Of a stretch of 12,500 nucleotides of DNA, positions 1 through 7,251 are shown piece by piece. Source of the DNA: Stramonita haemastoma (taxonomy: Eukaryota; Mollusca; Gastropoda; Neogastropoda; Muricidae); NCBI GenBank assembly GCA_030674155.1, contig CM060328.1, forward strand, positions 42,661,971 to 42,674,470, read 5' to 3'. Positions within the stretch are counted from its first letter, which is position 1; each line of letters begins with the position of its first letter. The notes beneath the pieces were generated by a model. That model searched no databases. It had not been told where the DNA came from and was given only the letters and a program-made list of their open reading frames with translations. The position numbers and the translations under genes are program-made.

Positions 1-140
1 GCTTTGCCAATTTAGTGGATTGCGCACAAATGGCTCCTTGCCCTTTTGCTGCCCAATAAAAAGAGAAAAAGAAATTGCTCTGAAGAGTTATATTCTTTCT
101 CTTGAAACAGTCAGTGAAATTGTCTGCTTCCAACATAAAA

Positions 141-185
141 CAGGCAAAAAGAAGAAGAAGAAAAAAAAGAAGAAGACAGAGAGAC
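141..185. repeat. AAG-rich purine tract
   Basis: A purine-only stretch built from AAG triplets interrupted by runs of A. It sits in otherwise unremarkable AT-rich DNA. Short coding frames through it are poly-lysine and are not credible as genes. Confidence 0.75.
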
Positions 186-249
186 TGCCTTTCCTCTCTT
201 CTCTTTTTTATTGAGTAAAAAATGGACAGTTCTAATATGGTTTTTCCAG

Positions 250-375
250 TGTTTTTTATACTGTTTTTCATTTGCTAACTACATGACCCAAGATCGCTGG
301 AGGATTGCAGACAAGAAAGACTTTTATGGAGACAGTCTACTCGCAAGGATAGAAAAGTACCAGGGCATTGTTGGG
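250..375 (+). CDS. Candidate exon of an unrecognised gene (internal, or terminal if read to TAA at 382)
   Basis: A 126-bp segment (42 codons) open in one frame. It is preceded by a good acceptor (pyrimidine run then CCAG ending at 249) and followed by a possible donor (GGG|GTACGG at 376). Both boundaries are in phase 0. The start is hydrophobic (CFLYCFSFANYM); the rest is charged and looks coding, including RWRIADKKDFYGDSLL and ARIEKYQGIVG. If the donor is not used, the frame runs two more codons to TAA at 382-384, and AATAAA-type signals lie in the AT-rich stretch from about 440. That would make this a terminal exon. Phase also allows joining to 1853-1921. I do not recognise the family. The call rests on splice signals and residue composition only, and a chance open frame of 42 codons is possible. 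Confidence 0.3.
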
Positions 376-430
376 GTACGGTAATTGATCCTACCTCAGT
401 AGTACATTCCTTTAGTAAGATGCTTGCTTT

Positions 431-486
431 TTAAAAAAAAATAATAAATATAATAATAAAATGAATAATAATAAATAAATAAAATG
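431..486. repeat. (AAT)n/(AAAT)n AT-rich tract with AATAAA motifs
   Basis: Degenerate AAT and AAAT repeats containing several AATAAA hexamers. These could act as polyadenylation signals if the exon ending at 382 is terminal. Simple-sequence origin is the more economical reading. Confidence 0.65.
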
Positions 487-701
487 GTGATGGGGGGGCG
501 TGGATTTTTTTTCAAAAAAAAAAACTGGACATTTTTATGTCTCTTGTCTACTCTCAGGATATATTGCTAACCTCATAAATATCTTACCCTCAGCCCTGTT
601 AGTCAATTATCTCGGTTTCTCTTGATCAGGGATTTTGGTTTTTGTAGGCTTTGTTTTGGAGGGATTTTTATTCTGTACCCTATTGCGATCTAGATAGATT
701 C

Positions 702-712
702 TGCGCGTGCAC

Positions 713-759
<47 letters not shown>

Positions 760-815
760 GTGTGCGCGCGCGCGCGCGCGTGCGTACACACGTGTATGTG
801 TGTGCGTGCACGCGT
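702..815. repeat. Compound (GT)n-(GC)n microsatellite
   Basis: About 18 GT units at 716-752 are followed by a short GGTGTGTGG interruption, then 17 bases of strictly alternating GC at 764-780, then degenerate GT/GC/CA steps to 815. Almost the whole tract alternates purine and pyrimidine, the sequence class that adopts Z-DNA. Cysteine-valine peptides encoded through it are artefacts of the repeat. Confidence 0.95.
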
Positions 816-1036
816 GGGCATATAAAATATCCTGTGTAGCCTATATCAAGAATTTTGTTGATATCTGTTGACAGAAAATAATCCGATCTATGCCAAAACA
901 ACAGTCTGAGGTGCGAATTTGTTATGCATTTTCAAAATTTGTCAGGGGTACAGAACTAATAGTACACCGCGTACCGTTCAACTAACACTGTATACCCCTC
1001 GCAGCCATACTAGACCAATGGCAATAGCTCATCATA

Positions 1037-1281
1037 TCAGTGATGCGCGAGCATCTGTAAATGTATTGGGCCTGGCCCCATTGGTTGAAAGAATTGTGCT
1101 ATGTTTGGGGGTGGCCGGAGGCTTTTTAGTTGTTGTTTTAGTCGATTTATAAAGTCCTTTCCAGAATTCTCTGATATCAGGACTGTAGTCAGAGCCAGAA
1201 AGTCAGAGGTCCCACGCTTCAGCGAGTTCTCCCACTTCAGCACCTCGGGCCACTCCAAAAATGTTACAAGTCTTGAAGCAA
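1037..1281 (-). CDS. Candidate C-terminal exon of an unrecognised gene, opposite strand
   Basis: On the minus strand a possible acceptor (CATGCAG, AG at 1283-1282) is followed by about 80 open codons ending in TGA at 1039-1037. The residue pattern looks like real protein: LEWPEVLKWENSLKRG, then SDFLALTTVLISENSGKDF, then a proline-rich end with SLRPPPNIAQFFQPMGPG and PIHLQMLAHH. A TGA at 1300-1298 closes the frame just upstream, so the segment must begin by splicing or be a fragment. An AATAAA on the minus strand (TTTATT on + near 668) lies about 370 bp beyond the stop and could serve polyadenylation. The exon lies between two + strand candidate exons, so it would be a nested or overlapping gene, or a pseudogene fragment. 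No family was recognised. Confidence 0.33.
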
Positions 1282-1295
1282 CTGCATGAGATGAA

Positions 1296-1301
1296 ACTCA
1301 C
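1296..1301 (-). other. Perfect 5' splice-donor motif on the minus strand
   Basis: The minus strand reads AATCAG|GTGAGT, a full match to the animal donor consensus. It is only 20 bp upstream of the acceptor proposed for the minus-strand exon ending at 1037, too close for a spliceosomal intron. If used at all, it would end a different exon or an alternative form. Confidence 0.25.
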
Positions 1302-1852
1302 CTGATTATTGATTATGGCCCGAGGCGCCGAGTGGGATGATCTGCTGCCACAGTGCCTAAATCGGAGTACATCCTCTGGGACTCAATACAATCTCAACTA
1401 CAACCATCCTATTTAGGGACTGTGCAAGCATGCGCACTCGGCCTAATGAGCATTCATTTTGTATATCTTCAGTTTTGATCATTCCTATGCTTGTGGCAAA
1501 GATCCTTCAAAAAAGGGCTCCATCAGTCACATTTTGGTTTAAACAATATTTTATCTATTAAAAAAAAAATCATACAATATATACACACTTACAAAAGAGC
1601 ATCAAAAAATTTAAAGCTTCTAATCTGATCAACAAAAATGAAAGTTTCAGTCACATTTTAACAACACATAGGAGACAGTTTGAAAATCTTGTAACAAAAC
1701 TTGCTCTTTACATTAAACCTGACTTTTTTTCTGTCATTGATGAAGGAGATCATGACTGACATCCTCAGCACAGCCTGGTTTATTTCCCTTAAGAAATTAA
1801 ATGATACAGGTATTGTGTCATTTAATGTGTTGCTTTTGTTGTTGTTTTTCAG

Positions 1853-1921
1853 ATGGACGGTGTTAAATATTTGAAAGTATTAGGAGGCGTTGATTTTGAA
1901 CCTGAAGTTGAAAGTTACTAG
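1853..1921 (+). CDS. Candidate terminal exon, 22 codons
   Basis: A strong acceptor (TTGTTGTTTTTCAG, AG at 1851-1852, with a long pyrimidine tract upstream) is followed by 22 codons and a TAG at 1919-1921: MDGVKYLKVLGG then VDFEPEVESY. The other two frames hit a stop within seven codons, so phase 0 is the only workable reading. The acidic end is typical of a soluble protein C-terminus. Phase 0 matches the proposed exon at 250-375, which would leave a 1477-bp intron containing the GT microsatellite and the minus-strand open frame. Downstream AATAAA motifs occur near 2486. I do not recognise the protein. The acceptor is convincing; the exon is too short to judge by composition. Confidence 0.4.
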   Translation: MDGVKYLKVLGGVDFEPEVESY

Positions 1922-1982
1922 AAACAGAATAAGGTGACAGCCCTGATATGGCTTTCGTAGTCAGTAGGGGTATAAACAATAT

Positions 1983-2048
1983 GCTATGTATGGTATGTAT
2001 GGTATGGTATGGTATGGTATGGTATGGTATGGTATGGTATGGTATGGT
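1983..2048. repeat. (GGTAT)n pentanucleotide array
   Basis: Nine perfect GGTAT units at 2001-2045, preceded by degenerate TATG/GGTATG units from 1983. It begins about 60 bp after the proposed stop codon at 1921. Confidence 0.95.
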
Positions 2049-2452
2049 GAAGGGGGTCATTTTGATCTTTCTCCCATCCAGCTGGTGAGGTTTTCTCTCT
2101 TTGCTGTGATGGAGCTACGCCTCTGCCCACAGGATTTTTCCTCTATCAATATTTGACAGCCCTGTTTTAAACAACAGAGCTTTGCAAATACATAGACTGT
2201 ACACAGATGTACATAATTACGTAGCTTTTGACACTTTTGCTGTCTATTGAAAATGTGTGCACCCCTGGGTATTAATTAAGCATACATGTGCACATTTACA
2301 GCATTTCCTTTTTTCTTCTCTTTTTTTTTTTGGGGGGGGGGGGGGAGGTTCCAAGATCTACACGAGGCAAATCAGTGTTTTATGTCAACTTATGTTTGAT
2401 AATAACAACAACAAAAATTAATGTGTTCTGCTCAGCATTGCTCAATTCCTCA
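2049..2452. other. Noncoding stretch with a T11-G14 run
   Basis: I see no exon or RNA gene here. The only structured part is a run of 11 T followed by 14 G at 2321-2345. AAC-type short repeats appear near 2401-2416. Confidence 0.6.
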
Positions 2453-2508
2453 TGAGTGTTTATTCCATTTTTCTCGATACAAAAGAATAAATAAGTAAAT
2501 AAATAAAC
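2453..2508 (+). mobile_element. SINE copy A: 3' tail fragment
   Basis: This matches the 3' ends of the other SINE copies in the window: GAGTG, TTATTCCAT, a TCTCGATAC-like box, then AAAAGAATAAATAA. It is followed by (AAAT)n. Only the last part of the element is present, so it is a heavily 5'-truncated insertion. It is the smallest member of the family shared with 3312-3567, 4884-5141, 5166-5553, 6422-6745 and 11428-11611. Confidence 0.65.
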
Positions 2509-2833
2509 TGTCCTCCAAAGCAGCTTATGATTGATGTTTTAAAAAACATAAAAATGAAACAACAAAAACAACAACAAAACCGTATTATTGTCCTTTGTTC
2601 AGGCTTTCGGGATTATTGTGTTTTCTTTTCAACATAACCCAAGACGAGTGAAAAGGAATAAACCTATTCAGTGTTCAAAGTTCAATCTACGAGTGTGAAT
2701 CAGTTTGTGAAGATACTGAGAGATAAAGTGGGGGAGGGGTGGACATTAAGGAGATACATTCTTTTGCTTTGTCTTCTTCTTGTTCATCTTGTTCTTCGTC
2801 ATCTCCTATAGTCTTTCCACCATAGTAAGAAGA

Positions 2834-2858
2834 TGTGTGTGTGTGTGTGTGGTGTGTG

Positions 2859-2903
<45 letters not shown>

Positions 2904-2947
2904 TGCGTGTGTGCGTGTGTGCGTGCGTGCGTGCGTGCGTGCGTGCA
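2834..2947. repeat. (GT)n followed by (GCGT)n compound microsatellite
   Basis: GT dinucleotides with two single-base interruptions at 2834-2900, then GCGT tetranucleotides at about 2905-2946. Alternating purine-pyrimidine throughout. Cysteine-rich peptides in any frame are repeat artefacts. Confidence 0.95.
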
Positions 2948-3138
2948 TGAACACCGTTTTATTTTTCTTTCCCATGCAGAGAAAATTTTGTCGTGGCCAG
3001 GCAGCATATTGTCTAGATTATGGTCAACGGGAAGCAACTCTTTCATACAAGTCACGCTTGTAAGGATTACGTAATTACTCCCTTGCAAAAACATCCACAG
3101 AAATTTTTTCTTACAACTCGTGGTTAACTATTTATCAA

Positions 3139-3169
3139 TTTGTTTGTTTGTTTGTTTGTTTATCTATCC

Positions 3170-3219
<50 letters not shown>

Positions 3220-3236
3220 TCATCTATCTATCTATC

Positions 3237-3290
<54 letters not shown>

Positions 3291-3291
3291 C
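3139..3291. repeat. (TTTG)n-(TCTA)n tetranucleotide array
   Basis: About five TTTG units (3139-3160) are followed by roughly 130 bp of TCTA units with three single-base departures (near 3169, 3220 and 3248). On the minus strand this (TAGA)n lies just beyond the A-rich 3' tail of SINE copy B, so it probably grew from that tail. Confidence 0.95.
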
Positions 3292-3311
3292 TTTTTTAAT
3301 TATTTCATTAC

Positions 3312-3567
3312 TTATTTATTCTTTTATTTCGAGGATCGTGGAATGAGCACTCATGTGGTTTTTTGGTTTTGGTTTTTGTTTTTTGTTGTTGTTGTTTTTA
3401 CATCAGTCCCCGTGTGAATGTAGTTTTGCACATTTTTGCATCCGTTCCCACTGTCACACAATGGACTAATCTTCCGGAAAAGCGGAACGGATTTTAACGA
3501 GTGTGCAAATGTGCTGCGTGCGTTCGTCCACAGGACCTCGGTTTATAGTCTCATCCGAAGGACTTTG
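3312..3567 (-). mobile_element. SINE copy B, 5'-truncated
   Basis: Read on the minus strand, this starts in the SINE body (AAGTCCTTCGGATGAGAC, ATAAACCGAGG), continues through the shared AACGGATTT/AATCCG region and the GGGACTGATGTA-like motif, and ends in the tail CGAAATAAAAGAATAAATAA. The tRNA-like head is missing. A T/G-rich expansion (3358-3399) sits in the A-rich stretch that precedes the tail in other copies. It is diverged, with many CpG-type substitutions relative to copy D. Confidence 0.8.
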
Positions 3568-4150
3568 TTTTATTGATAGGTGTTTCATTCATACATTTAG
3601 TCATGCATTCCTTTATTTATTTATTTCTGTAATCATTCATTTATTCGGGTTTTTTTTTATCTTATGTCTAGTATGTTCTGCTTTCCCATTGACAGTTTGC
3701 TTCATTTTTTCTCTGAGCTTTTTATTTTGGTCGACAGGGGGGTGGGGGTGACTGGGCGATCAGGGCGAATTCCCTTTCTCTACACACACGTGCGTGCGCG
3801 TGCACTCACGAGTAAGTTAAATTGTTACGACAATTACAAGAGATGCAACAACAAAAAAGAAAGAAATGCAACATTTTTCATATGCATGCGCGTGCGTGTG
3901 TGTGAGAGAGAGAGAGATATTTAAATTTTAAATAGTTTAAACTTTATATAGACATACAATTCAAATGTATCATAAACAAAGATTGTAAAATCCTGCATGC
4001 AAAACATAGTTGTTATTCTAATGTGTAGAACTGCTGGCTTTTGTTGTTGTTGTTCTAATTGTTATTTTTCTGCTGTGATTTTTTTCGTTTTGCTTTTTTA
4101 ACTGATATTATGAAATTTTATCCTCACATGTTATTATGACTGTCATGTCA
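3568..4150. other. Noncoding AT-rich stretch with minor repeats
   Basis: No exon or RNA gene was found. It contains ATTT-type repeats near 3608-3650, a GT/GC/CA patch near 3780-3810, and a short compound GC-GT-GA microsatellite at 3881-3918 (GCATGCGCGTGCGTG, then GA units). Confidence 0.6.
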
Positions 4151-4151
4151 A

Positions 4152-4162
4152 TGTGTGTGTGT

Positions 4163-4237
<75 letters not shown>

Positions 4238-4252
4238 ACGCGCGTGCGCGCC
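4152..4252. repeat. Long (GT)n with a GC-rich alternating end
   Basis: About 40 GT units, almost uninterrupted apart from one GGTG near 4163, end in CACGCGCGTGCGCGC at 4237-4252. This is the longest near-pure GT run in the window and is a Z-DNA-prone sequence. Confidence 0.95.
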
Positions 4253-4359
4253 GTTATTCTAGCTTTATTTTGTCCCTGTTCCATACAAATTTTGTTGACG
4301 AATATTCATGCAAATTTATGTGTGGTTTAGATTTTGTATTATAGGGGGTTTCTTTTGAG

Positions 4360-4505
4360 ATGGTAGTGGGGATGTTGTTTTGTTTGTTTGCGTGTTGGTT
4401 TGCTTGTTTGTTTTTTTGTTTTGTCGTGGTTTTCGTTTGGTATGGTATTGTTTTGGGGGGGGGTGAATTTCATTTTTTTGTTTTATATTTTATTTTGCTT
4501 TTTAA
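4360..4505. repeat. T/G-rich low-complexity tract
   Basis: Strongly asymmetric sequence of T and G with TTTG and GTTTT units and a G9 run near 4455. No coding potential beyond low-complexity frames. Confidence 0.7.
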
Positions 4506-4612
4506 CATTTTAAACTCATGCATGTACGTATTATATCTGCATATTAACGAACGTGAGCCTGCACACTTGTGCATGTACACACGCCCTTGCGCGCTGTGTG
4601 TGTGTTTACACA

Positions 4613-4669
4613 CTCGGGGGCATGCCCCCCCCCCCCCCCCTCTCTCTCTCTCCTCTCTCTCTCTCTCCC
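4613..4669. repeat. G5-CATG-C16-(CT)n tract
   Basis: GGGGGCATG is followed by 16 C (4625-4640) and (CT)n/(CCT) to 4669. The GGGGGCATGCCCCC part is a perfect palindrome at its left edge. Mixed poly-C and pyrimidine sequence. Confidence 0.9.
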
Positions 4670-4883
4670 ATTGGGATGCTGGGACCCTGTCATTACAAAG
4701 AGCATCCCCCACCATCTGGAAATTCTGAGCTAGGAGTTGCTTTTTTCTATCCCTATCTTCGTTTCTACCTTCTTTGTTTGTGTTTTCCCCTGTCACCCTT
4801 TTCTTGTTTATTTTTTTGCCTTCTTGGTCAATTCTCCTGCCTTTTTCCAAAAAAGACATAAAAGATAACAATTCTCTTCCAGG

Positions 4884-5141
4884 GACTTTGCATCTTTCGG
4901 ATGAGACTTCGAGACTTTAAACCGAGGCCCCATGCACGCAGAACATCTTGCCCACACGTTAAATCCTGTTCCGCTTTTCGTAAAAGTAGGCCATCGAGTG
5001 CCGGTGGGAACAGATGACATTTACAAAACTGCATACACATGGGGACTGGATATAAAAATTTAAAAAAGCACAAGAGTGCTTATTCTATTATCCTCGATAT
5101 AAAAGAATAAATCAAATCAAATCAAATCAAATCAATCAAAT
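4884..5141 (+). mobile_element. SINE copy C, head missing, (AATCA)n tail
   Basis: This matches copy D from the CGGATGAGAC / AAACCGAGGCCC region onward, through AACATCTTG, CACACGTTAAATCCTGTTCC, GGCCATCG, GGGAACAGATGACATTTAC and GGGGACTGGAT. It ends in the tail TTATCCTCGATATAAAAGA. The tail runs into about five AATCA pentanucleotide units (5108-5141). No tRNA-like head was found upstream. Copy D begins 25 bp later in the same orientation. Confidence 0.85.
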
Positions 5142-5165
5142 CTCTCTCTTCTTTTTCACCTCAAA

Positions 5166-5553
5166 ACTGATGATCAGATAGCCTAGTGGTCAGAACATTG
5201 TGCTGCAATTTGAGGACCCAGGTTCAATTCCCATTCAGGGGATTTTTTCCTCTGGAGTTAACATCAGTGCTGACTACACTCCCCCAAAAGTCCTTCCGAT
5301 GAGAGTATAAACCGAGGCCCTTGTGTGAATGCACCAGAACATCTTGCGCACACGTTAAATCCTGTTCCGCTTTTCGTAAGAGTAGGCCATCGTGTGCCGC
5401 TGGGAACAGATGTCAAGATTTACAAAACTTCATACACACAGGGCCTAGGGACTGGATGTAAAAAAATAATAATAATAAATAAAACCACCTGAGAGCTTAT
5501 TCCATTATCCTCGATGTAAAAGAATAAAATGAAATAGATAAATAAACAAAAAT
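5166..5553 (+). mobile_element. SINE copy D, near full length, tRNA-derived head
   Basis: This is the best-preserved member of the family. It starts with a tRNA-like segment (pol III A box TAGCCTAGTGG at 5179 and B box GGTTCAATTCC at 5221). A hairpin region follows (5236-5254), then the linker GTTAACATCAGTGCTGACTA. The body then reads AAGTCCTTCCGATGAGAG, AAACCGAGGCCC, CACACGTTAAATCCTGTTCC and GGGACTGGATGTA. The tail is TTATCCTCGATGTAAAAGA, then AAAT-like repeats. About 390 bp in all, without a coding frame. Such elements are transcribed by RNA polymerase III and moved by a partner LINE that recognises the 3' tail. I cannot match it to a named family from sequence alone. Confidence 0.88.
5179..5231 (+). 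promoter_or_regulatory. Internal pol III promoter (A and B boxes) of SINE copy D
   Basis: TAGCCTAGTGG (5179-5189) fits the A-box consensus TRGYNNARNGG and GGTTCAATTCC (5221-5231) fits the B box GGTTCRANNCC. Their spacing of 42 bp is that of a tRNA gene. This is the only copy here with both boxes in close to consensus form. Confidence 0.8.
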
Positions 5554-5955
5554 CAAGGCTATATAGCACGATTGCACGTGAATAGATCGAGGAATGCGGT
5601 AATAGTAAAACTGACAACCCCCTCTCTGTCTCAAACCAGACAGTCAAGGCCACAGAGCACGTATTGCACGTGAAAATGGCGAGGAATGCGACAGTAAGAG
5701 AAATTGACATCACATGCCAGACGGTCAAGGCCACAGAGCATGAATTGCACGTGAAGATGACGAGGAATGCAGATATGATGAAACTGACAACCCCCGCGAG
5801 ACGGTCAAGGCCACAGAACGCGGATTTGCACGTGAAGATGTCGCGGAATGCGACAGTAAGTGAAACTGACAACCTACCCCATGTTTCAGGCCAGAAGATC
5901 AAGGCCACGGGGCACGTGTCGCACGTGCGCAAAACAAGGAACTCAGAACTGTGAC
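5552..5955. repeat. Minisatellite, about 81-bp period, with a CACGTG palindrome in each unit
   Basis: Five diverged units start at TCAAGG positions 5553, 5644, 5725, 5805 and 5899. Each has the order TCAAGGCCACAGAGCACG, TTGCACGTGAA, a GAGGAATGC box and an AAACTGACAAC box. CACGTG occurs at 5575, 5667, 5748, 5829, 5913 and 5922. The three middle ones are exactly 81 bp apart, so a 27-residue peptide repeat stays open on both strands. That is expected of an 81-bp period and is not evidence for a gene. The array begins directly at the tail of SINE copy D. It could be a satellite-like expansion of flanking DNA. Confidence 0.85.
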
Positions 5956-6065
5956 ATTGGCATTGCACAGAATGTACAAGGACAACAACATGGCTCGAGA
6001 GGTCGTTCTGCCCATTCAGACAAACAGACTGACGTGGGCTGATAGTAATTCTGGTCCCGTCAGCC

Positions 6066-6067
6066 TT

Positions 6068-6148
<81 letters not shown>

Positions 6149-6195
6149 TTCTCTTTTCTTCCTTGTTTTCTGTCTTCCTCTTTTCTCCTTCCTTT
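6066..6195. repeat. (CT)n array and pyrimidine tract
   Basis: About 35 CT units (6071-6142) with two TTC interruptions, then a pyrimidine-rich stretch of TTTCT/CCTT. Long mirror-symmetric pyrimidine sequence of this sort can form triplex (H-DNA). Frames through it give poly-Ser/Leu or Arg/Glu peptides, which are artefacts. Confidence 0.95.
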
Positions 6196-6249
6196 CAATT
6201 TCAACCATCTTCTTTTTATTTCTTCCTTTCTTACATTGCCTATGAGCTT

Positions 6250-6421
6250 TTACTTGTTTTGCTTTTATTTGTTGTTGTTTTTGTGTTTTTTAATTTTTTA
6301 ATTTGGATTGGGTTTTTTGTTTGTTTTGGTTTGGGTTATTTCTTTTCTCATTGGTGAGGTTTTTGTCTGTTTTTTTCTTTTCTTTTCTTCTTTTTTCTGG
6401 GGGGGGGGGGGGGGGGGGGGA
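6250..6421. repeat. T/G-rich low-complexity tract ending in G22
   Basis: TTTTG/TTG units, then a pyrimidine stretch (TTTTCTTTTC) and 22 consecutive G at 6399-6420. The G run abuts the 3' tail of minus-strand SINE copy E. Confidence 0.85.
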
Positions 6422-6745
6422 GACTTTTATGTAATTCTTTTACTTCAAGGATAATGTAAAGCACTCTGTGCTTTTTTACATCCAGTCCCCATGTAGGCCT
6501 ATATGCAGTTGTGTAAATTTTGTCATCTGTTCCCACCGCACATAATGGCTTACTCTTCCGAAAAGCAGAACGGATTAAATGTGTGCACAAGATGTTCTGC
6601 GTGCGTTCGCACACGAGGCCTCGGTTTGTATTCTCATCCAAAGGACTTTTCCGGAAGTGGAATCGGCACTGATGTACAAGAGGATAATCCTCTTGAACTA
6701 GATTCGAACCAGGGTCAGCAGATCACGAGTGCATCACTCTGTGTG
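6422..6745 (-). mobile_element. SINE copy E, nearly complete, A box lost
   Basis: Read on the minus strand, the element has a B box GGTTCGAATC (6701-6710) and a 19-bp palindrome next to it (6677-6695). It continues with the linker ACATCAGTGCCGATT, the body AAGTCC-TTTGGATGAGAAT, AAACCGAGGCC and AATCCGTTCTGC, and the GGGGACTGGATGTAAAAA motif. The tail is TTATCCTTGAAGTAAAAGA. Its B box is closer to consensus than that of copy D. The A-box end has been replaced by the large GT microsatellite starting at about 6739. Confidence 0.85.
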
Positions 6746-6760
6746 AGTGCGTGTGTGTGT

Positions 6761-6791
<31 letters not shown>

Positions 6792-6976
6792 TGTGTGTTG
6801 TGTGTGTGTGCGCGCGCGCGCGCGTGCGTGTGGCCGCATGCACGGCAGCGCGCCGCGCCGGTGTGTTGTGTGTGTGTGTGTGTGTGTGTGTTTTGGTGTG
6901 TGTGTGTGTGCTGTGTTGCTGCTTAGCTGTTGTTCAGAGTTCAGAGTTCATCACACACACACACACACGCACACCA

Positions 6977-7007
<31 letters not shown>

Positions 7008-7024
7008 CCGTGCGCGCGCCCGCC

Positions 7025-7074
<50 letters not shown>

Positions 7075-7095
7075 AGAGAGAAGAGAGAGAGAGAC
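6739..7095. repeat. Giant compound GT/CG/CA/GCAC/GA microsatellite
   Basis: In order: (GT)n with single-base interruptions (6739-6809); alternating CG (6810-6824) and a CpG-dense patch to 6860; (GT)n again (6861-6911); a 40-bp unique spacer with repeated TTCAGAG; (CA)n then (CGCA)n (6951-7006); GC-rich sequence; (GA)n (7027-7094). The GT and CA blocks are inverted complements around the spacer. The tract ends about 20 bp before the promoter-like elements of the gene starting at 7216. Confidence 0.95.
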
Positions 7096-7112
7096 TGTCC
7101 TCGTTTCCAAAA

Positions 7113-7146
7113 CACGTGGCTAATGACCCGGAAGTAAATATAAATA
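7113..7146 (+). promoter_or_regulatory. Promoter-like cluster: E-box, ETS site, TATA-like box
   Basis: CACGTG at 7113-7118, CCGGAAGT (ETS-family consensus) at 7128-7135 and TATAAATA at 7139-7146 lie within 34 bp, 70-100 bp upstream of the proposed start codon at 7216. If the TATA-like box is used, transcription would start near 7170, giving a 5' leader of about 45 bases. A CCAAT motif (7164-7168) lies downstream of the TATA-like box, not at its usual upstream place, so it may be coincidental. Individual motifs are short; the cluster and its position carry the weight. Confidence 0.45.
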
Positions 7147-7215
7147 AGACCAGGGAAATTCAACCAATCACAAAACTACCCTGCCGGCAGTCCGACGACG
7201 AGGAAGAAAAACAAC

Positions 7216-7251
7216 ATGGCCCTTGATGATGGGTTCGTAGCCTTCCTCGAG
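7216..7251 (+). CDS. Candidate first coding exon (12 codons), unrecognised gene
   Basis: ATG at 7216 is in an excellent initiation context (ACAACATGG, with A at -3 and G at +4). The exon encodes MALDDGFVAFLE and ends at CTCGAG|GTATCA, a usable donor, in phase 0. A promoter-like cluster lies just upstream, and the local sequence (CCGGCAGTCCGACGACGAGG) is richer in CpG than its surroundings, as many animal gene starts are. The next exon candidate (7933) is also in phase 0 after a 681-bp intron. This start was preferred because it alone combines Kozak context, donor and matching phase. I do not recognise the protein. A short peptide cannot be validated by composition. Confidence 0.5.

Noticed and set aside
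919..1152. A 77-codon + strand open frame
   Set aside because: It overlaps the more protein-like minus-strand segment, has no splice or promoter support and has unremarkable composition.
1281..1301. A 20-nt intron (GTGAGT...GCAG) on the minus strand
   Set aside because: Far below any spliceosomal minimum, and removing it would bring a stop (TAA) into the joined frame.
2833..3094. Cysteine-valine or histidine-threonine rich peptides at GT/CA repeats (also near 4136, 6503, 10071 and 11313), which could be mistaken for cysteine-rich secreted proteins
   Set aside because: They are direct translations of dinucleotide repeats with no signal peptide, no cysteine spacing pattern and no conserved flanks.
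5172..5245. A functional tRNA gene at the head of SINE copy D
   Set aside because: A and B boxes are present, but the acceptor stem does not close and the segment continues into a SINE body shared with other copies.
5552..5955. CRISPR-like repeat array
   Set aside because: Units are adjacent and diverged with no uniform spacers, and the setting is an animal genome; this is a minisatellite.
5420..6208. The longest open frame in the window, 262 codons on the minus strand
   Set aside because: It runs through the SINE copy D tail, the 81-bp minisatellite and the (CT)n array; its length comes from repeats. The residues are Glu/Arg low complexity followed by a tandem 27-mer.
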